Both the position numbers and the translations under genes were made by a program. The notes below the pieces were generated by a model. It was not told where the DNA came from, ran no database searches, and saw nothing but the letters and a program-made list of their open reading frames with translations. From Paenibacillaceae bacterium (GTDB lineage Bacteria; Bacillota; Bacilli; Paenibacillales; NBRC-103111), in contig JAQSYI010000015.1 of assembly GCA_029256185.1 (NCBI GenBank), positions 62,001-126,000 on the forward strand: a stretch of 64,000 nt of DNA. The letters are read 5' to 3'. Numbering within the stretch: the first letter of the stretch is position 1; each line of letters starts with the position of its first letter. This document shows, piece by piece, positions 1 through 8,847 of the stretch.

Positions 1-527
1 GGGGACGGGTGGTCGATCTTCTGACCCTGGCTCGCCATCTGGCCGATGTAGTGGTTGTGGATTGCGCCAGCTACCTGTCTGCGGACCCGCTCTCAACGGT
101 AGCTCTGGAACTGGCGGACAGCGTCATTCGCTTGCACAGCTGCGACCTGAAAAGCCTGATGTTTTATGCCTCCTACCTGCCGCTATTAACCGATGCCCGT
201 TTTCGCCGTACTACGACGCTATCCGTTTTGTCCAATGTAAAACCGGAACATGATGAGAGGACATACAGCCAAGTGTTCGGAGGGATTCAGGTGACGCTGC
301 CCCATGTGGTTGCATTGGAGCAACAAGCAGCCTCCGCTGGACTGCTGGAGAAATTGTCCGGCAAGGAAGCGCAAGCGTATACCAATGGCATTCGGCAGAT
401 CATGAGCTTCCTCGGGCAGGAGGAGCATGTTCCTTCCTCCAAATCGTCTGTATCTTCCACTTCCTTTAGCCATATCGCCGCTGTGTTGCAGCGGGTATGG
501 CCCAAGTATCGGGGGAAGGACCAATGA
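1..527 (+). CDS. MinD/TadZ-like P-loop ATPase, C-terminal part (truncated by window edge)
   Basis: The reading frame is open from the window edge, so only the C-terminal part of the protein is visible. An early VVVVDCAS stretch looks like the Walker B strand of the MinD/ParA/TadZ superfamily. The downstream alternation of hydrophobic strands and helices fits the rest of that fold. TadZ/CpaE proteins place Tad-type secretion machines at a membrane site. Here the gene sits directly in front of tadA, and its stop codon overlaps the tadA start (ATGA), so the two are translationally coupled. The Walker A region lies outside the window and cannot be judged. The MinD-like fold is fairly clear; the TadZ role is inferred from position. 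Confidence 0.6.
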   Translation, partial: GRVVDLLTLARHLADVVVVDCASYLSADPLSTVALELADSVIRLHSCDLKSLMFYASYLPLLTDARFRRTTTLSVLSNVKPEHDERTYSQVFGGIQVTLPHVVALEQQAASAGLLEKLSGKEAQAYTNGIRQIMSFLGQEEHVPSSKSSVSSTSFSHIAAVLQRVWPKYRGKDQ

Positions 528-1870
528 ACCAAGCGGCGCTCTTTTTCTCCACTCAAGAAGCCAAGTCCTTTCCCGATGTGCTGAAGGAGGTACAAAGCTA
601 TCTCACCAGCAAATACGCCACCCTGTTAAGCCGCCGACCGGAAGATCAGAAACAGCAGATTATCGCCTATATGAGCCAATATCTCACCGACCACCGCCTG
701 CATGTGGCGGCCATGAGCTTTGATGAATTGTTGGACCGCCTGTATGCGGAAATGGTGGAGTATTCGTTTTTGACCCGCTATCTGTTCTCCAAGGAGGTAG
801 AGGAGGTGAATATCAACGGTTATAACGATGTGAAAATCAGCTACACGGATGGTCGTATCGTTCCCGCTGACGAGCAGTTTGCTTCCCCGGAGCATGCCGT
901 CGATGTAATCCGGCGGCTGCTGCATCAGTCCGGCATGATTCTGGACTACTCCCAACCCATCGTTCGCGGGCATCTGGCCAATAACATCCGCATTACCGTC
1001 TTCGGCGCGCCGGTGACGGATAAGGAAAAAGGAATTGCCGCATCCATTCGGATCATTAACCCGCAAAAGCTGACGCGGGACGATTTTGTCCGAAACGGCA
1101 CGGCCACCGGCGAAATACTGGATTTCTTGAGCCTGTGCCTGCGCTATGGCCTATCTATGTGCGTCACCGGTGCGACCGGCAGCGGCAAAACTACCTTGAT
1201 GAGCTGGCTATTGTCCACCATTCCCTACGACAAACGGATTTTTACCATTGAGAATGGTTGCCGCGAGTTTGATCTGGTAGTGACAGGCGATGAAGGCCAT
1301 GTCCTGAACAATGTGGTGCACACCGTCACTCGTTTCAGCGAGGACCCCCGGCAGCATATTGACCAGGAAAAGCTGCTGGAGTTTGCCCTGACTGCCAATC
1401 CCGATGTGATCTGCGTCGGCGAAATGAAATCAGCCGAAGCCTTTGCCGCCCAGGAAGCGGCCCGCACGGGGCACACGGTCATTACGACCACCCATGCCAA
1501 CTCCTGCTTGGCCACCTATTACCGAATGGTGACGCTTTGCACGCAAAAGTACGAGATGAACGACCATACCCTATATAACTTGGTTACAGAAGCGTTCCCG
1601 CTGGTGCTGTTTGTGAAAAAGTTGGAGGACAACACCCGGAGAATGATGGAAGTGACCGAATGCTGCATTTTGTCTGATGGAACCCGGGAAATCCGCACTT
1701 TATACCGCTACGCCGTCCAGGCTACCCGCGAGGAAGCCGGAACCATCCACATTGACGGCATATATGAGAAGGTCCAAAATATTTCCCCTGGACTCCAAAA
1801 ACGGTTGCTGGAAAACGGTCTGCCCCTCCAGCAGTTGCAAGCTCTCCTTCAAGGCGGTGATGCTTCGTGA
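524..1870 (+). CDS. TadA/CpaF-type secretion ATPase (VirB11 superfamily)
   Basis: The protein is 448 residues long. The start at 524 is chosen because ATG overlaps the upstream TGA and a GGGGGAAGGA ribosome site lies just before it; an in-frame ATG at 497 is less likely. Walker A (GATGSGKTT) lies at about residue 215, and the later VICVGEMKSAEA segment fits the Walker B/His-box area. TadA/CpaF ATPases form hexamers that power assembly of Tad pili or type IV secretion. The next gene is tadB-like, and tadC follows further on. In an ICE, this protein is likely to drive a conjugative pseudopilus or channel. Family assignment is firm; substrate and role are inferred. Confidence 0.9.
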   Translation: MNQAALFFSTQEAKSFPDVLKEVQSYLTSKYATLLSRRPEDQKQQIIAYMSQYLTDHRLHVAAMSFDELLDRLYAEMVEYSFLTRYLFSKEVEEVNINGYNDVKISYTDGRIVPADEQFASPEHAVDVIRRLLHQSGMILDYSQPIVRGHLANNIRITVFGAPVTDKEKGIAASIRIINPQKLTRDDFVRNGTATGEILDFLSLCLRYGLSMCVTGATGSGKTTLMSWLLSTIPYDKRIFTIENGCREFDLVVTGDEGHVLNNVVHTVTRFSEDPRQHIDQEKLLEFALTANPDVICVGEMKSAEAFAAQEAARTGHTVITTTHANSCLATYYRMVTLCTQKYEMNDHTLYNLVTEAFPLVLFVKKLEDNTRRMMEVTECCILSDGTREIRTLYRYAVQATREEAGTIHIDGIYEKVQNISPGLQKRLLENGLPLQQLQALLQGGDAS

Positions 1871-2805
1871 CGATGTTAACCCTGCTCGCCTTTGTCGGTT
1901 TATCCGCAGGCTGCTTGCTCCTGCTAAACCTTTCGCCTCGCTCCTTCGTCCGGGAGCTTGCCCGACTGCTGGCCCATCTGCCTGCCCGTAAACTGCCGTT
2001 AGGCAAGCAAGCTCGGGCCATCCAACGCCCCCGCAGGCTCAAAGGCTGGCGGGCGACGGTGCAGGAAGCCAAAGCGATCCTCCAACAAACCGGACAAGGG
2101 GACAAGCTGGGCTTGCTTTTTGTCGGCTCCTTGACATTAGCCCTCCTGGGGGCGCTAATGGCCCTCCTATTGCACAACCCATGGCTGCTCCCGGTGTTGA
2201 CCGGCGGCTTTGCCCTGCTGCCGTTTTGGGGCGTGTTGTTTCGATCCGTGTTTTATAAAAAACAGTTGCATGGAGAACTGGAAACGGCGCTGTCCGTCAT
2301 TACCACCTCCTACTTGCGCAGCGAAAATATTTTAGCCGCGGTGGAGGAAAATCTGACATACTTGAATCCTCCGGTAGCCGATGTATTTCAGGCGTTTTTG
2401 GCCGAATCCAAGCTAATTCATGCCAATTTGCGGCTGGCGCTCCAGCAATTGAAGGGGCGGATCAACGAAAGCGTATTTCAGGAGTGGTGCGACGCCATAA
2501 TCGCCTGCCAGGAGGACCGGACCCTGAAAACCACCTTAATGCCCACCGTCGCCAAGCTGTCCGATATGCGGGTGGTGTCGGCGGAGCTTGATTCGTTGCT
2601 GTATGAGCCGTTGAAGGAATTTTTGACCATGGCGCTGTTATTGGTCGGCAATATTCCGCTGCTCTACTTTCTCAACCGGGACTGGTTTCATACCCTGACC
2701 ACAAGCACCCCCGGCCATCTCGTGCTGGCCATTTGCGCTTTGGTGCTGTTTGTCTCCTTTGCGGCGGTGATTCGCCTCACCCGGCCTCTGGAATACAGAC
2801 GATAG
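1867..2805 (+). CDS. TadB-like membrane platform protein (type II secretion F family)
   Basis: The protein is 312 residues. It starts with GTG at 1867, overlapping the tadA stop; an ATG two codons later is the alternative. There is an N-terminal membrane segment, paired hydrophobic segments near residues 75-120, a long helical cytoplasmic region, and two C-terminal membrane segments. This is the layout of TadB/T2SF platform proteins. TadB and TadC form the inner-membrane base on which TadA acts. The order tadA-tadB supports the call, although tadC is separated from tadB by two other genes, which is not the usual Tad order. Confidence 0.75.
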   Translation: MTMLTLLAFVGLSAGCLLLLNLSPRSFVRELARLLAHLPARKLPLGKQARAIQRPRRLKGWRATVQEAKAILQQTGQGDKLGLLFVGSLTLALLGALMALLLHNPWLLPVLTGGFALLPFWGVLFRSVFYKKQLHGELETALSVITTSYLRSENILAAVEENLTYLNPPVADVFQAFLAESKLIHANLRLALQQLKGRINESVFQEWCDAIIACQEDRTLKTTLMPTVAKLSDMRVVSAELDSLLYEPLKEFLTMALLLVGNIPLLYFLNRDWFHTLTTSTPGHLVLAICALVLFVSFAAVIRLTRPLEYRR

Positions 2806-2819
2806 GAAAGGAGCATGTC

Positions 2820-3065
2820 ATGGACACTGTGAAGGAAACGACCCGACTGTTGGGCCAACTGCTGGAAGCTACGCCACAAGAAATAGACCAACTGACCGCG
2901 CTGCTCCGTCAGCATGGCTCTGCCACATTTTGGGAGTGTTTAGAAAAATGGGATTTGCCCACCAAGCTGCTGAGCAAGCTGCAAGCCGTAAGAGAGGTCT
3001 TACGGCTGATGGAGCCTTTGCCTTCGGAAAGGAGTTCTTCCCATGGAACCAACCTCACTCAATGA
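2820..3065 (+). CDS. Small helical protein of unknown function in the transfer operon
   Basis: This is an 81-residue acidic, helix-forming protein without signal peptide or membrane segment. The ATG at 2820 follows a GAAAGGAG ribosome site by seven bases, so this start is preferred over a longer frame opening at 2733. The gene lies just after tadB and overlaps the start of the radC-like gene by 23 bases, so the pair is probably translationally coupled. I do not recognise the family. Possible roles are an accessory or regulator of the neighbouring RadC-like protein. Confidence 0.6.
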   Translation: MDTVKETTRLLGQLLEATPQEIDQLTALLRQHGSATFWECLEKWDLPTKLLSKLQAVREVLRLMEPLPSERSSSHGTNLTQ

Positions 3066-3792
3066 TGCGATCATACGCAACTATGTACAAACGCTGCATC
3101 ACCTGACTGGCATACCCCTCAGTAAGCTTCAGCGTTATGGCACCACCAATAGCCTGATGAATGCGCTGGAGCATCCCCACACCCTGGAGTTGACCGCCAA
3201 GCAGCTTCAAAAGGTAGAGCAACTCAACGCCTTCCTTCAGTCCCACAGAGTACTGCAATGGGAGGAGGAGAATGCCAAGCAAAGCATTTCATCACCGGAA
3301 ATGGCAGGCAGCTACTTCTCCGCATTTTTAAGCGACTTAAAGGATCGGGAGCGATTCCTGGTCGCGTTTTTGGACAGCGGCAATCATATCATTGAAACTC
3401 GCATCCTCTCCGAAGGCGGAATTGATCAAACACCGATCTACCCGCGGAATGTGCTGAAAGCGGCGTTAAATTGCGACTGCGCCTCCATGATTTTTGCCCA
3501 TAATCATCCCGGCGGCAACATGCGTCCCTCTTCGGAGGATGTGACCTTGACAGAGCGCATGATCGACATTTTCGAGCCGTTGGGCATTCACGTTCTTGAT
3601 CATATCATCATCAGCGGTACAAGATATACGTCCCTAGCCCAATGCAAACAGATGCCAATTGCAGCGGAGAAAGCCGCAAGCTATGAAAGCATCGCGTTGC
3701 ACACACGGGAGGAGTTCCAGGATTACACTGTTTCCCGCTTTGCTGCCGTAGATGATGCCCATGCTCCCTGTGAAGACGAGTGGGAACGTTAA
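3043..3792 (+). CDS. RadC-like JAB1/MPN-domain protein
   Basis: The protein is 249 residues. The N-terminal third is helical and not clearly related to standard RadC. From about residue 90 to 205 there is a RadC/JAMM domain with the metal-binding pattern HNHPGG followed by SSEDVTLT (H-x-H-x(n)-S-x(2)-D). RadC-family proteins were first named for DNA repair, but many occur on mobile elements and plasmids, where their role is unclear. Here the gene is embedded between tadB and tadC in the transfer operon, an unusual place. A role in processing DNA, or a JAMM peptidase acting on a transfer protein, are both possible. Confidence 0.8.
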   Translation: MEPTSLNDAIIRNYVQTLHHLTGIPLSKLQRYGTTNSLMNALEHPHTLELTAKQLQKVEQLNAFLQSHRVLQWEEENAKQSISSPEMAGSYFSAFLSDLKDRERFLVAFLDSGNHIIETRILSEGGIDQTPIYPRNVLKAALNCDCASMIFAHNHPGGNMRPSSEDVTLTERMIDIFEPLGIHVLDHIIISGTRYTSLAQCKQMPIAAEKAASYESIALHTREEFQDYTVSRFAAVDDAHAPCEDEWER

Positions 3793-3803
3793 AGGAGGCG
3801 TGA

Positions 3804-4682
3804 TTGCCGATGGCCGGATTGCTCGTTTGCTTCGGACTGTTGGTTGCAACCGGAGCTTATTTTCTGTTGGCAGACATACTGAAGCTGCCGACCCTTGCCG
3901 CTACTCGTGCCGTGATCCAGGCTGCGAAAAATGGCAAGCCCAAAGCCTCGCAATTGGAGACGCTGCTTTTTCAGCTATCTGCTTGGCTGGCCGGGAAGCT
4001 GACGCTGAGCGACTATACCAAGCGTAAAACAGCCGCCACCCTCCAGTCCGCAGGCATTCGGCTTACCCCGGAGGCATATATGGCCCAAGCCATTGTCAAA
4101 GCGGGCCTGATCTTCTCTGGCGGACTGCTCGTCCTGCCGCTTTTGCCCTTGCTCTCGCCGTTGTTTGTTTTTCTCGCAGTAGCTGTTTACTTCAAGGACA
4201 CTCGTACTGCCAGTGAAACGGTGCGAAAAAAGCGGGAGCAAATTGAAGCGGAGTTGCCCCGTTTTGTGGCGACGATTGCCCAGGTGCTAAAGGCAAGCCG
4301 AGATGTATTGCGCATGTTGGAGGTGTATGCGAAAAACGCAGGTGACAGTCTGCAAAGCGAACTCCAAATCACGATAGCGGATATGAAAAGCGGCAATCAG
4401 GAAACAGCGCTGCTGCGGCTGGAAACTCGCATCGGCAGCACCATGCTGTCGGATATGGTGCGGGGCCTGTTGGCCGTGCTGCGCGGTGATCAAGGCGTCG
4501 TGTACTTTGAAATGCTGGCCCATGATTTCAAGCTGTACGAAATCCAGCGGCTCAAGCTGATTGCCATGAAGCGCCCAAGTAAAATCCGCAAATATTCCTT
4601 CTATATGCTGGCCTGCTTCATGCTCATGTATATGGTTGTTTTGGGCATGGAGATTATGAAAGCCATGGGCAAGCTGTTTTGA
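3804..4682 (+). CDS. TadC-like membrane platform protein (type II secretion F family)
   Basis: The protein has about 292 residues. A TTG at 3804 lies seven bases after AAAGGAGG; an ATG at 3810 is the alternative start. Membrane segments are seen at the N-terminus, at about residues 95-130, and at the C-terminus (around residues 262-285). A charged helical region with SETVRKKREQIEAELPRF separates them, which is typical of the cytoplasmic T2SF domain. With TadA and TadB it would form the motor and platform of a Tad-like machine. The DUF4320/TadE-like genes follow in the same direction. Confidence 0.75.
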   Translation: MPMAGLLVCFGLLVATGAYFLLADILKLPTLAATRAVIQAAKNGKPKASQLETLLFQLSAWLAGKLTLSDYTKRKTAATLQSAGIRLTPEAYMAQAIVKAGLIFSGGLLVLPLLPLLSPLFVFLAVAVYFKDTRTASETVRKKREQIEAELPRFVATIAQVLKASRDVLRMLEVYAKNAGDSLQSELQITIADMKSGNQETALLRLETRIGSTMLSDMVRGLLAVLRGDQGVVYFEMLAHDFKLYEIQRLKLIAMKRPSKIRKYSFYMLACFMLMYMVVLGMEIMKAMGKLF

Positions 4683-4719
4683 GCCTCCTTCATTCCATGA
4701 AAAGAAAGGAGGGATTGCC

Positions 4720-5115
4720 ATGCCATCCATCCTCCGCAGTAAGCGCGGAGAAGGCTACATCGATGTCGTGGTGCTGGTGTTGGTGGCAATGCTGTGCATC
4801 GCGCTGGCTGTAAAGGTATTTCCCGTATTCGTCGCCAAGCACCAACTGGACACCTTTGCCACAGAATTAGCGCGGGAAGCGGAGATTTCTGGCAGGATCG
4901 GTCCGGAAACCACCCAGCGGACAGCGGAACTGCAAACACAAACGGGACTGCACCCTACCATCACCTGGAGCAGAAGCGGACAGATCCAGATCGACCAGGA
5001 AGTCACCGTGACGCTACGAACGACGGTCAATATCGGTTTGTTCGGTAGCTTCGGCTCCTTCCCCATCGAATTGACGGCTGCAGCCAAAGGGAGATCGGAG
5101 GTGTATTGGAAATGA
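4720..5115 (+). CDS. DUF4320/TadE-like pseudopilin
   Basis: This is a 131-residue protein with a strong AAAGGAGG ribosome site. The N-terminus is short and basic (KRGEGYID) and is followed by one hydrophobic helix (about residues 15-35). A glutamate shortly before the helix and the beta-rich remainder match pseudopilins of the TadE/DUF4320 type found in Bacillota conjugative elements. Such proteins may be cleaved by a prepilin peptidase, but none is visible in the window. It overlaps the next gene by ATGA. The family call is good; assembly into a pilus is inferred. Confidence 0.7.
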   Translation: MPSILRSKRGEGYIDVVVLVLVAMLCIALAVKVFPVFVAKHQLDTFATELAREAEISGRIGPETTQRTAELQTQTGLHPTITWSRSGQIQIDQEVTVTLRTTVNIGLFGSFGSFPIELTAAAKGRSEVYWK

Positions 5116-5645
5116 AGCGGCTCTGGAGCAACCGTTCCGGCAACGGGCTTCCGCTCACGGTGGCGATGGTGCTGGCCGTTCTAATGGTGTCCTGCGCCAT
5201 CTATGAGTATATGCGCTTGACTATCATCGCCAGTGGCGTGCGGGATGCGGTGCAAAGCGCCATTGTGGAAGTGGCTACCGAAAATTATGATGAGGTCTAT
5301 CCGGGACTGCGCGAGGGTTACTCCGGGGGCTATCGCTACTCCGGCGGATGGCAGCAGCGGGTGAGTACCGGAGACGTATGGCGGCGTTTGGATGGAATCT
5401 TGGGACTAACCCCTCAAGGAGGTCAACATGAAAAAGCAGCAGGAGGGCAGATGGAGTATGCCTTGTCCGGGCTATCCATCCAGATACGAAACGCTCCTCT
5501 GGCTCCCGCTTCCATCGGAGAAGCCAACAAGTTCCAAGCCGAAACGGAGATTCATCTGGAGGTACCGTTGTCTTTTGGCTGGAGCGCCTTGCCGTCCATG
5601 AAAGCCACCCTGCAAGTGAAAGCCGGATATACGCCGAAATTTTAA
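5112..5645 (+). CDS. Second TadE-like, single-membrane-span protein
   Basis: The protein is 177 residues. The ATG at 5112 overlaps the upstream stop (ATGA), so it is preferred over a TTG at 5106. The pattern repeats that of the preceding gene: a basic start with SGNGLPL, one membrane helix (about residues 15-38), then a helical stretch and a beta-rich extracytoplasmic part. A Gly/Tyr-rich stretch (GYSGGYRYSGGW) lies near residue 72. It is probably a second minor pseudopilin of the transfer apparatus. I do not recognise a more precise family. Confidence 0.6.
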   Translation: MKRLWSNRSGNGLPLTVAMVLAVLMVSCAIYEYMRLTIIASGVRDAVQSAIVEVATENYDEVYPGLREGYSGGYRYSGGWQQRVSTGDVWRRLDGILGLTPQGGQHEKAAGGQMEYALSGLSIQIRNAPLAPASIGEANKFQAETEIHLEVPLSFGWSALPSMKATLQVKAGYTPKF

Positions 5646-5749
5646 CATCCTGTGATGATCGCCGATTTTATTGGTTTTTACAAATTTATACAGTATAATG
5701 GAAGCAAGGCTTGATCCAATCATGACTGAATAGATAGGAGAGGATGCAT

Positions 5750-6337
5750 ATGCGTAAATCGAATAAGAGGACATGGTTCCTGATAAGTGGACTGGCTGTT
5801 ATCGGCTTGGTGCTTGTGCTGACGCTGACAGGAGCGTTTCGGGATACGCCCTCCACGGAAAAAGAGGGCCGACAGGTGCCTTCTCCTTCATCCGAACAGC
5901 CTCTTGTGATAACGGATATCCAGACGGAATCCAGCCTGCCGTCACAAGCTCCGACTCCTTCGGTAGCCGTGCCGGAGATTACCTCACAGCCTACCGCTAC
6001 CGAAGCCCCGATCCTGCACCCCGCGGCTACCGATCAGCATATCGAGGTTCCGCTCACCCAACAAACCCCAACCGCTAAACCGACAGAGCCGCCGAAGCCA
6101 AAAGCAGAAGCCTCCGCCAACCCTCAAAATCCAGTTACTCCGCCCACATACTCCAAGCAAGAAACGGAACCGAATCAGCAGAAGACAGAGCCGAAAGCGG
6201 GGGAGAAAAACAGCGAAGGAAAGGTCTGGTTTCCCGGCTTTGGCTGGGTAGAGGATCACGGAGGTAACACCCAAGTCACTGAAGTAGGTAAAGAAGGAGA
6301 CGAACTGACTGGAAACAAGGTTGGAAAAATGGAATAA
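5750..6337 (+). CDS. Membrane-anchored Pro/Thr/Glu-rich protein
   Basis: The protein is about 195 residues. ATG 5750 is preferred over ATG 5744 because GGAGAGG abuts the latter. One N-terminal membrane helix (about residues 10-30) is followed by a long low-complexity region rich in Pro, Thr, Ser and Glu. A short aromatic motif (VWFPGFGWVED) lies near the C-terminus. It looks like a surface spacer or cell-wall-spanning stalk. A roughly 100-bp piece of a related gene occurs in inverted orientation at 17329-17428, so this gene was part of at least two related modules. The function is unknown. Confidence 0.6.
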   Translation: MRKSNKRTWFLISGLAVIGLVLVLTLTGAFRDTPSTEKEGRQVPSPSSEQPLVITDIQTESSLPSQAPTPSVAVPEITSQPTATEAPILHPAATDQHIEVPLTQQTPTAKPTEPPKPKAEASANPQNPVTPPTYSKQETEPNQQKTEPKAGEKNSEGKVWFPGFGWVEDHGGNTQVTEVGKEGDELTGNKVGKME

Positions 6338-6353
6338 CCTATATCAATTAATT

Positions 6354-6385
6354 CAAAAGGCGCGGCATATTGCTGCGTCTTTTGA
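6354..6385 (+). terminator. Hairpin with T-rich tail
   Basis: CAAAAGGCGCGGCA pairs imperfectly with TGCTGCGTCTTTTG, and T-rich sequence follows. It sits between the Pro-rich protein gene and the next, differently composed gene. It may terminate or attenuate the upstream operon. Confidence 0.45.
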
Positions 6386-6403
6386 TTTTGGGAGGGTGAA
6401 TTC

Positions 6404-8137
6404 TTGAAAGCTATTATTCGAGTTTTATTGATATGGTCGTTATTCCTAGCGGCCTTTTCCTCCATAACAGTCCATGCAGAAGGCGATGGAAATATTGATC
6501 ATGGAGGAGGAGGGATGGGCAGTGGCACAGATCAAAACTATTGGAACACGCATGATGAGGGTGTTCGTGTTACAATTGTAAGAAGCCAGGATCAGGCTCC
6601 CATTACGACTCCTGTTGATTTAACAAACAGAACATTACCCAGTACAGTTTTACATTTCGGAAAAATCAGTAAGCTTGACTATACTAATGGCGCATTTTTA
6701 ACACCGACCACAACCGCATATACTTGTGTACAGCCTGCTAAAGAACTTCCCTACATTATTCAATCAGATCAAGGACAGGCCAGCCTTGAAGAGATAAAAA
6801 GCTATTTTACAGATGAACTGGTTGTTCGTTATATCGCCGAAATCACAGGCGTTCCATACGATACGCTAATCAATGGCAACTATAAAATCCTCCTCGAGCC
6901 CATCGCCTACATCACCTATCAAGGCGTGAAAATGGCCCTGACCGCCACCGAAGTAGCCCTGTATGACCAAGCCCTGAATGGCGGGCTTCGCGCCAAATTC
7001 GCCGACCTGTCCCACAAAAACCTGCCGTTGGCCATGTTTCTGGAAACCCCCGACCTGGGCTATCCCGCTTGGTCCGGCTCCACCAACAGCCGGGTATCCA
7101 ATGAGGACATCCTTTCTTCCCTGGGCCTGGGCATTGTTCGCTTTACCGAGACGCCCCCGCCGCCTCCTGTCGAAAGTGCCGCCGATTATGAGTATCGGAC
7201 CAACACGGAAGTGATCACGTCCGTTTTTCTGTCTACCGGGCGACAAATTACCCCCAACAGTCCTGCCACTGTCACCTTCTCCTTGATGGGCAGCACCTAC
7301 ACTGTTTCCGGTATTGTCATCCCCGAGGGGGACAGCCAAGTGGTCTGGTGCAAATGGCGCACCCCCAGTACGCCACAAACCGTTACCATTCAGGTCATTT
7401 CCAGTCAAGGCGTGTTAAGTCAAGCCCGGATTCAAGCCTCCATTGTGGACTTGGACGAGAATCCGCCGCCCGATCCTCAAGCCACTGACCGCAACGATTC
7501 TTTTATCTTACCCGCTCTGCCTGCTTCCTCAGCCAAAACTTCAGCCTCCTGGGGCGTCTGGTCCGCCAGTTGGCATCCTTATTGGGTGTGGATTTCCAAC
7601 TGGGTTTGGTTCGGCATCGGCAATGGGGGCGGGTACTGGGTGGATTACGGCTACTGGAAGGATAACGGCTGGTGGGATTATCACTGGACCAGCTATTCTG
7701 CCTCTTTATCAACTCAACATACGATCAAGCCCAGCAGCAAAACCCCCACTGCTTCCGGGAGCACCATGAAATCCGGTTATGGGGTTGAAATCGACACTAC
7801 AACCGAAGTTCGTTCTAATGCGCCAAGTTCCCACCTTACAGGAGCGCAAACCGCCGTCACCATGTTTCCCGAGTTTCACTACCAAACCTACTGGCGGCTT
7901 CATGAGCGGATGACCAACGGGCTTACAGCAACGTTCAAGCTGAAACCTAACATGTATTCCACGTATCAGAGCCGTTCACATTTCACTCCACTGTGGTTCC
8001 CAGACGGCCCCTATACACCGGATACGCTCATTGAAGACGTGTGGACCCCAGATGGTATGCTCTTCCTCCATGTATCCGGTTCCGTTCAGATTAGTGGAAA
8101 TCTCTATATGGACTGGCGAATTGCGCCACAAAAATAA
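6404..8137 (+). CDS. Large secreted protein with a tryptophan-rich tract
   Basis: The protein is 577 residues. TTG at 6404 follows GGGAGGG; the signal peptide is clear (hydrophobic stretch, then VHAEGDG). A Gly-rich start is followed by beta-rich domains. Roughly residues 380-435 hold about twelve Trp residues plus many Tyr and Gly, and the C-terminus ends in strands with repeated Trp, Pro and Asp. The first ~450 bases are clearly more AT-rich than the rest, so the gene may be a mosaic. It is probably a cell-surface component of the transfer apparatus, such as an adhesin or a mating-contact protein. I do not recognise the family. Confidence 0.65.
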   Translation: MKAIIRVLLIWSLFLAAFSSITVHAEGDGNIDHGGGGMGSGTDQNYWNTHDEGVRVTIVRSQDQAPITTPVDLTNRTLPSTVLHFGKISKLDYTNGAFLTPTTTAYTCVQPAKELPYIIQSDQGQASLEEIKSYFTDELVVRYIAEITGVPYDTLINGNYKILLEPIAYITYQGVKMALTATEVALYDQALNGGLRAKFADLSHKNLPLAMFLETPDLGYPAWSGSTNSRVSNEDILSSLGLGIVRFTETPPPPPVESAADYEYRTNTEVITSVFLSTGRQITPNSPATVTFSLMGSTYTVSGIVIPEGDSQVVWCKWRTPSTPQTVTIQVISSQGVLSQARIQASIVDLDENPPPDPQATDRNDSFILPALPASSAKTSASWGVWSASWHPYWVWISNWVWFGIGNGGGYWVDYGYWKDNGWWDYHWTSYSASLSTQHTIKPSSKTPTASGSTMKSGYGVEIDTTTEVRSNAPSSHLTGAQTAVTMFPEFHYQTYWRLHERMTNGLTATFKLKPNMYSTYQSRSHFTPLWFPDGPYTPDTLIEDVWTPDGMLFLHVSGSVQISGNLYMDWRIAPQK

Positions 8138-8163
8138 TTCGGCTCCGAAAGGATGACGCCTGT

Positions 8164-8844
8164 ATGCTTCTTCCTGTTCTCATTCTGCTCCTCTGCCTCG
8201 TCGGCGGGGGAGCGGTTTTGTTTTATCTGAAAACCAGCAAGCCAAAGTCCAGGGAACAAGCCGATCCGGCCGCGCAAACGGCCCAACAGTTTGTGAACGT
8301 TCGGGATATCCAAGGGAACTTTCTGTACACCCAAGACGGCTGGGCCCTCTGCTACTTACGGCTGTTCCCCATCAGCCTGGACCTATTAAGCGCGGCGGAA
8401 AAACGCCTCCTGATTAACAAGCTGACCGCCGAGCTATCCTCCATCCGCTTTCCCTTCAAGTTTCTCGCCGTCAGTCGTCCGGTGGATATTTCGCCGCTCA
8501 TCACAGGGCTTGCCGCCTTGCTCCCTGCCGCTGACCCGAAGCAAAAGGAATTGCTGCGACAAGAGATGCTGGAGATGAACACCTTCGCCTTGTCTGGGGA
8601 AGTGGTTGAACGGCAATTTTATTTGACGCTGTGGCAGCGTCAAGAAGCCGGAGGTGACCGGGACTTGCTGGAACGAGCCAAGCGGCTGGCCCAGCATTTT
8701 GAGGAAGGGCAGGTACAGGCCCAGCTACTGAAGCAGCAGGATATCGTCCAACTATGCAATCTGGTCAACAACCCGGCCTATACCCACTTGGAAAGCACTT
8801 CGCCGGAAGCCGCTTTTCCTTTCCTTTCGCTTCAGGAGGTGTAA
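8164..8844 (+). CDS. Membrane-anchored protein resembling the N-terminal part of TraC/VirB4
   Basis: The protein is 226 residues, with an N-terminal membrane helix (about residues 3-22) and a soluble alpha/beta domain. The segment VRDIQGNFLYTQDG and the later AVSRPVDISPL resemble the N-terminal domain that precedes VirB4/TraC ATPases in Gram-positive conjugation systems. The gene lies two genes before the VirB4 ATPase. It may be a membrane partner that docks the ATPase. No catalytic motif is visible. The resemblance is from memory of the family and should be treated as moderate. Confidence 0.55.
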   Translation: MLLPVLILLLCLVGGGAVLFYLKTSKPKSREQADPAAQTAQQFVNVRDIQGNFLYTQDGWALCYLRLFPISLDLLSAAEKRLLINKLTAELSSIRFPFKFLAVSRPVDISPLITGLAALLPAADPKQKELLRQEMLEMNTFALSGEVVERQFYLTLWQRQEAGGDRDLLERAKRLAQHFEEGQVQAQLLKQQDIVQLCNLVNNPAYTHLESTSPEAAFPFLSLQEV

Positions 8845-8847
8845 TTC

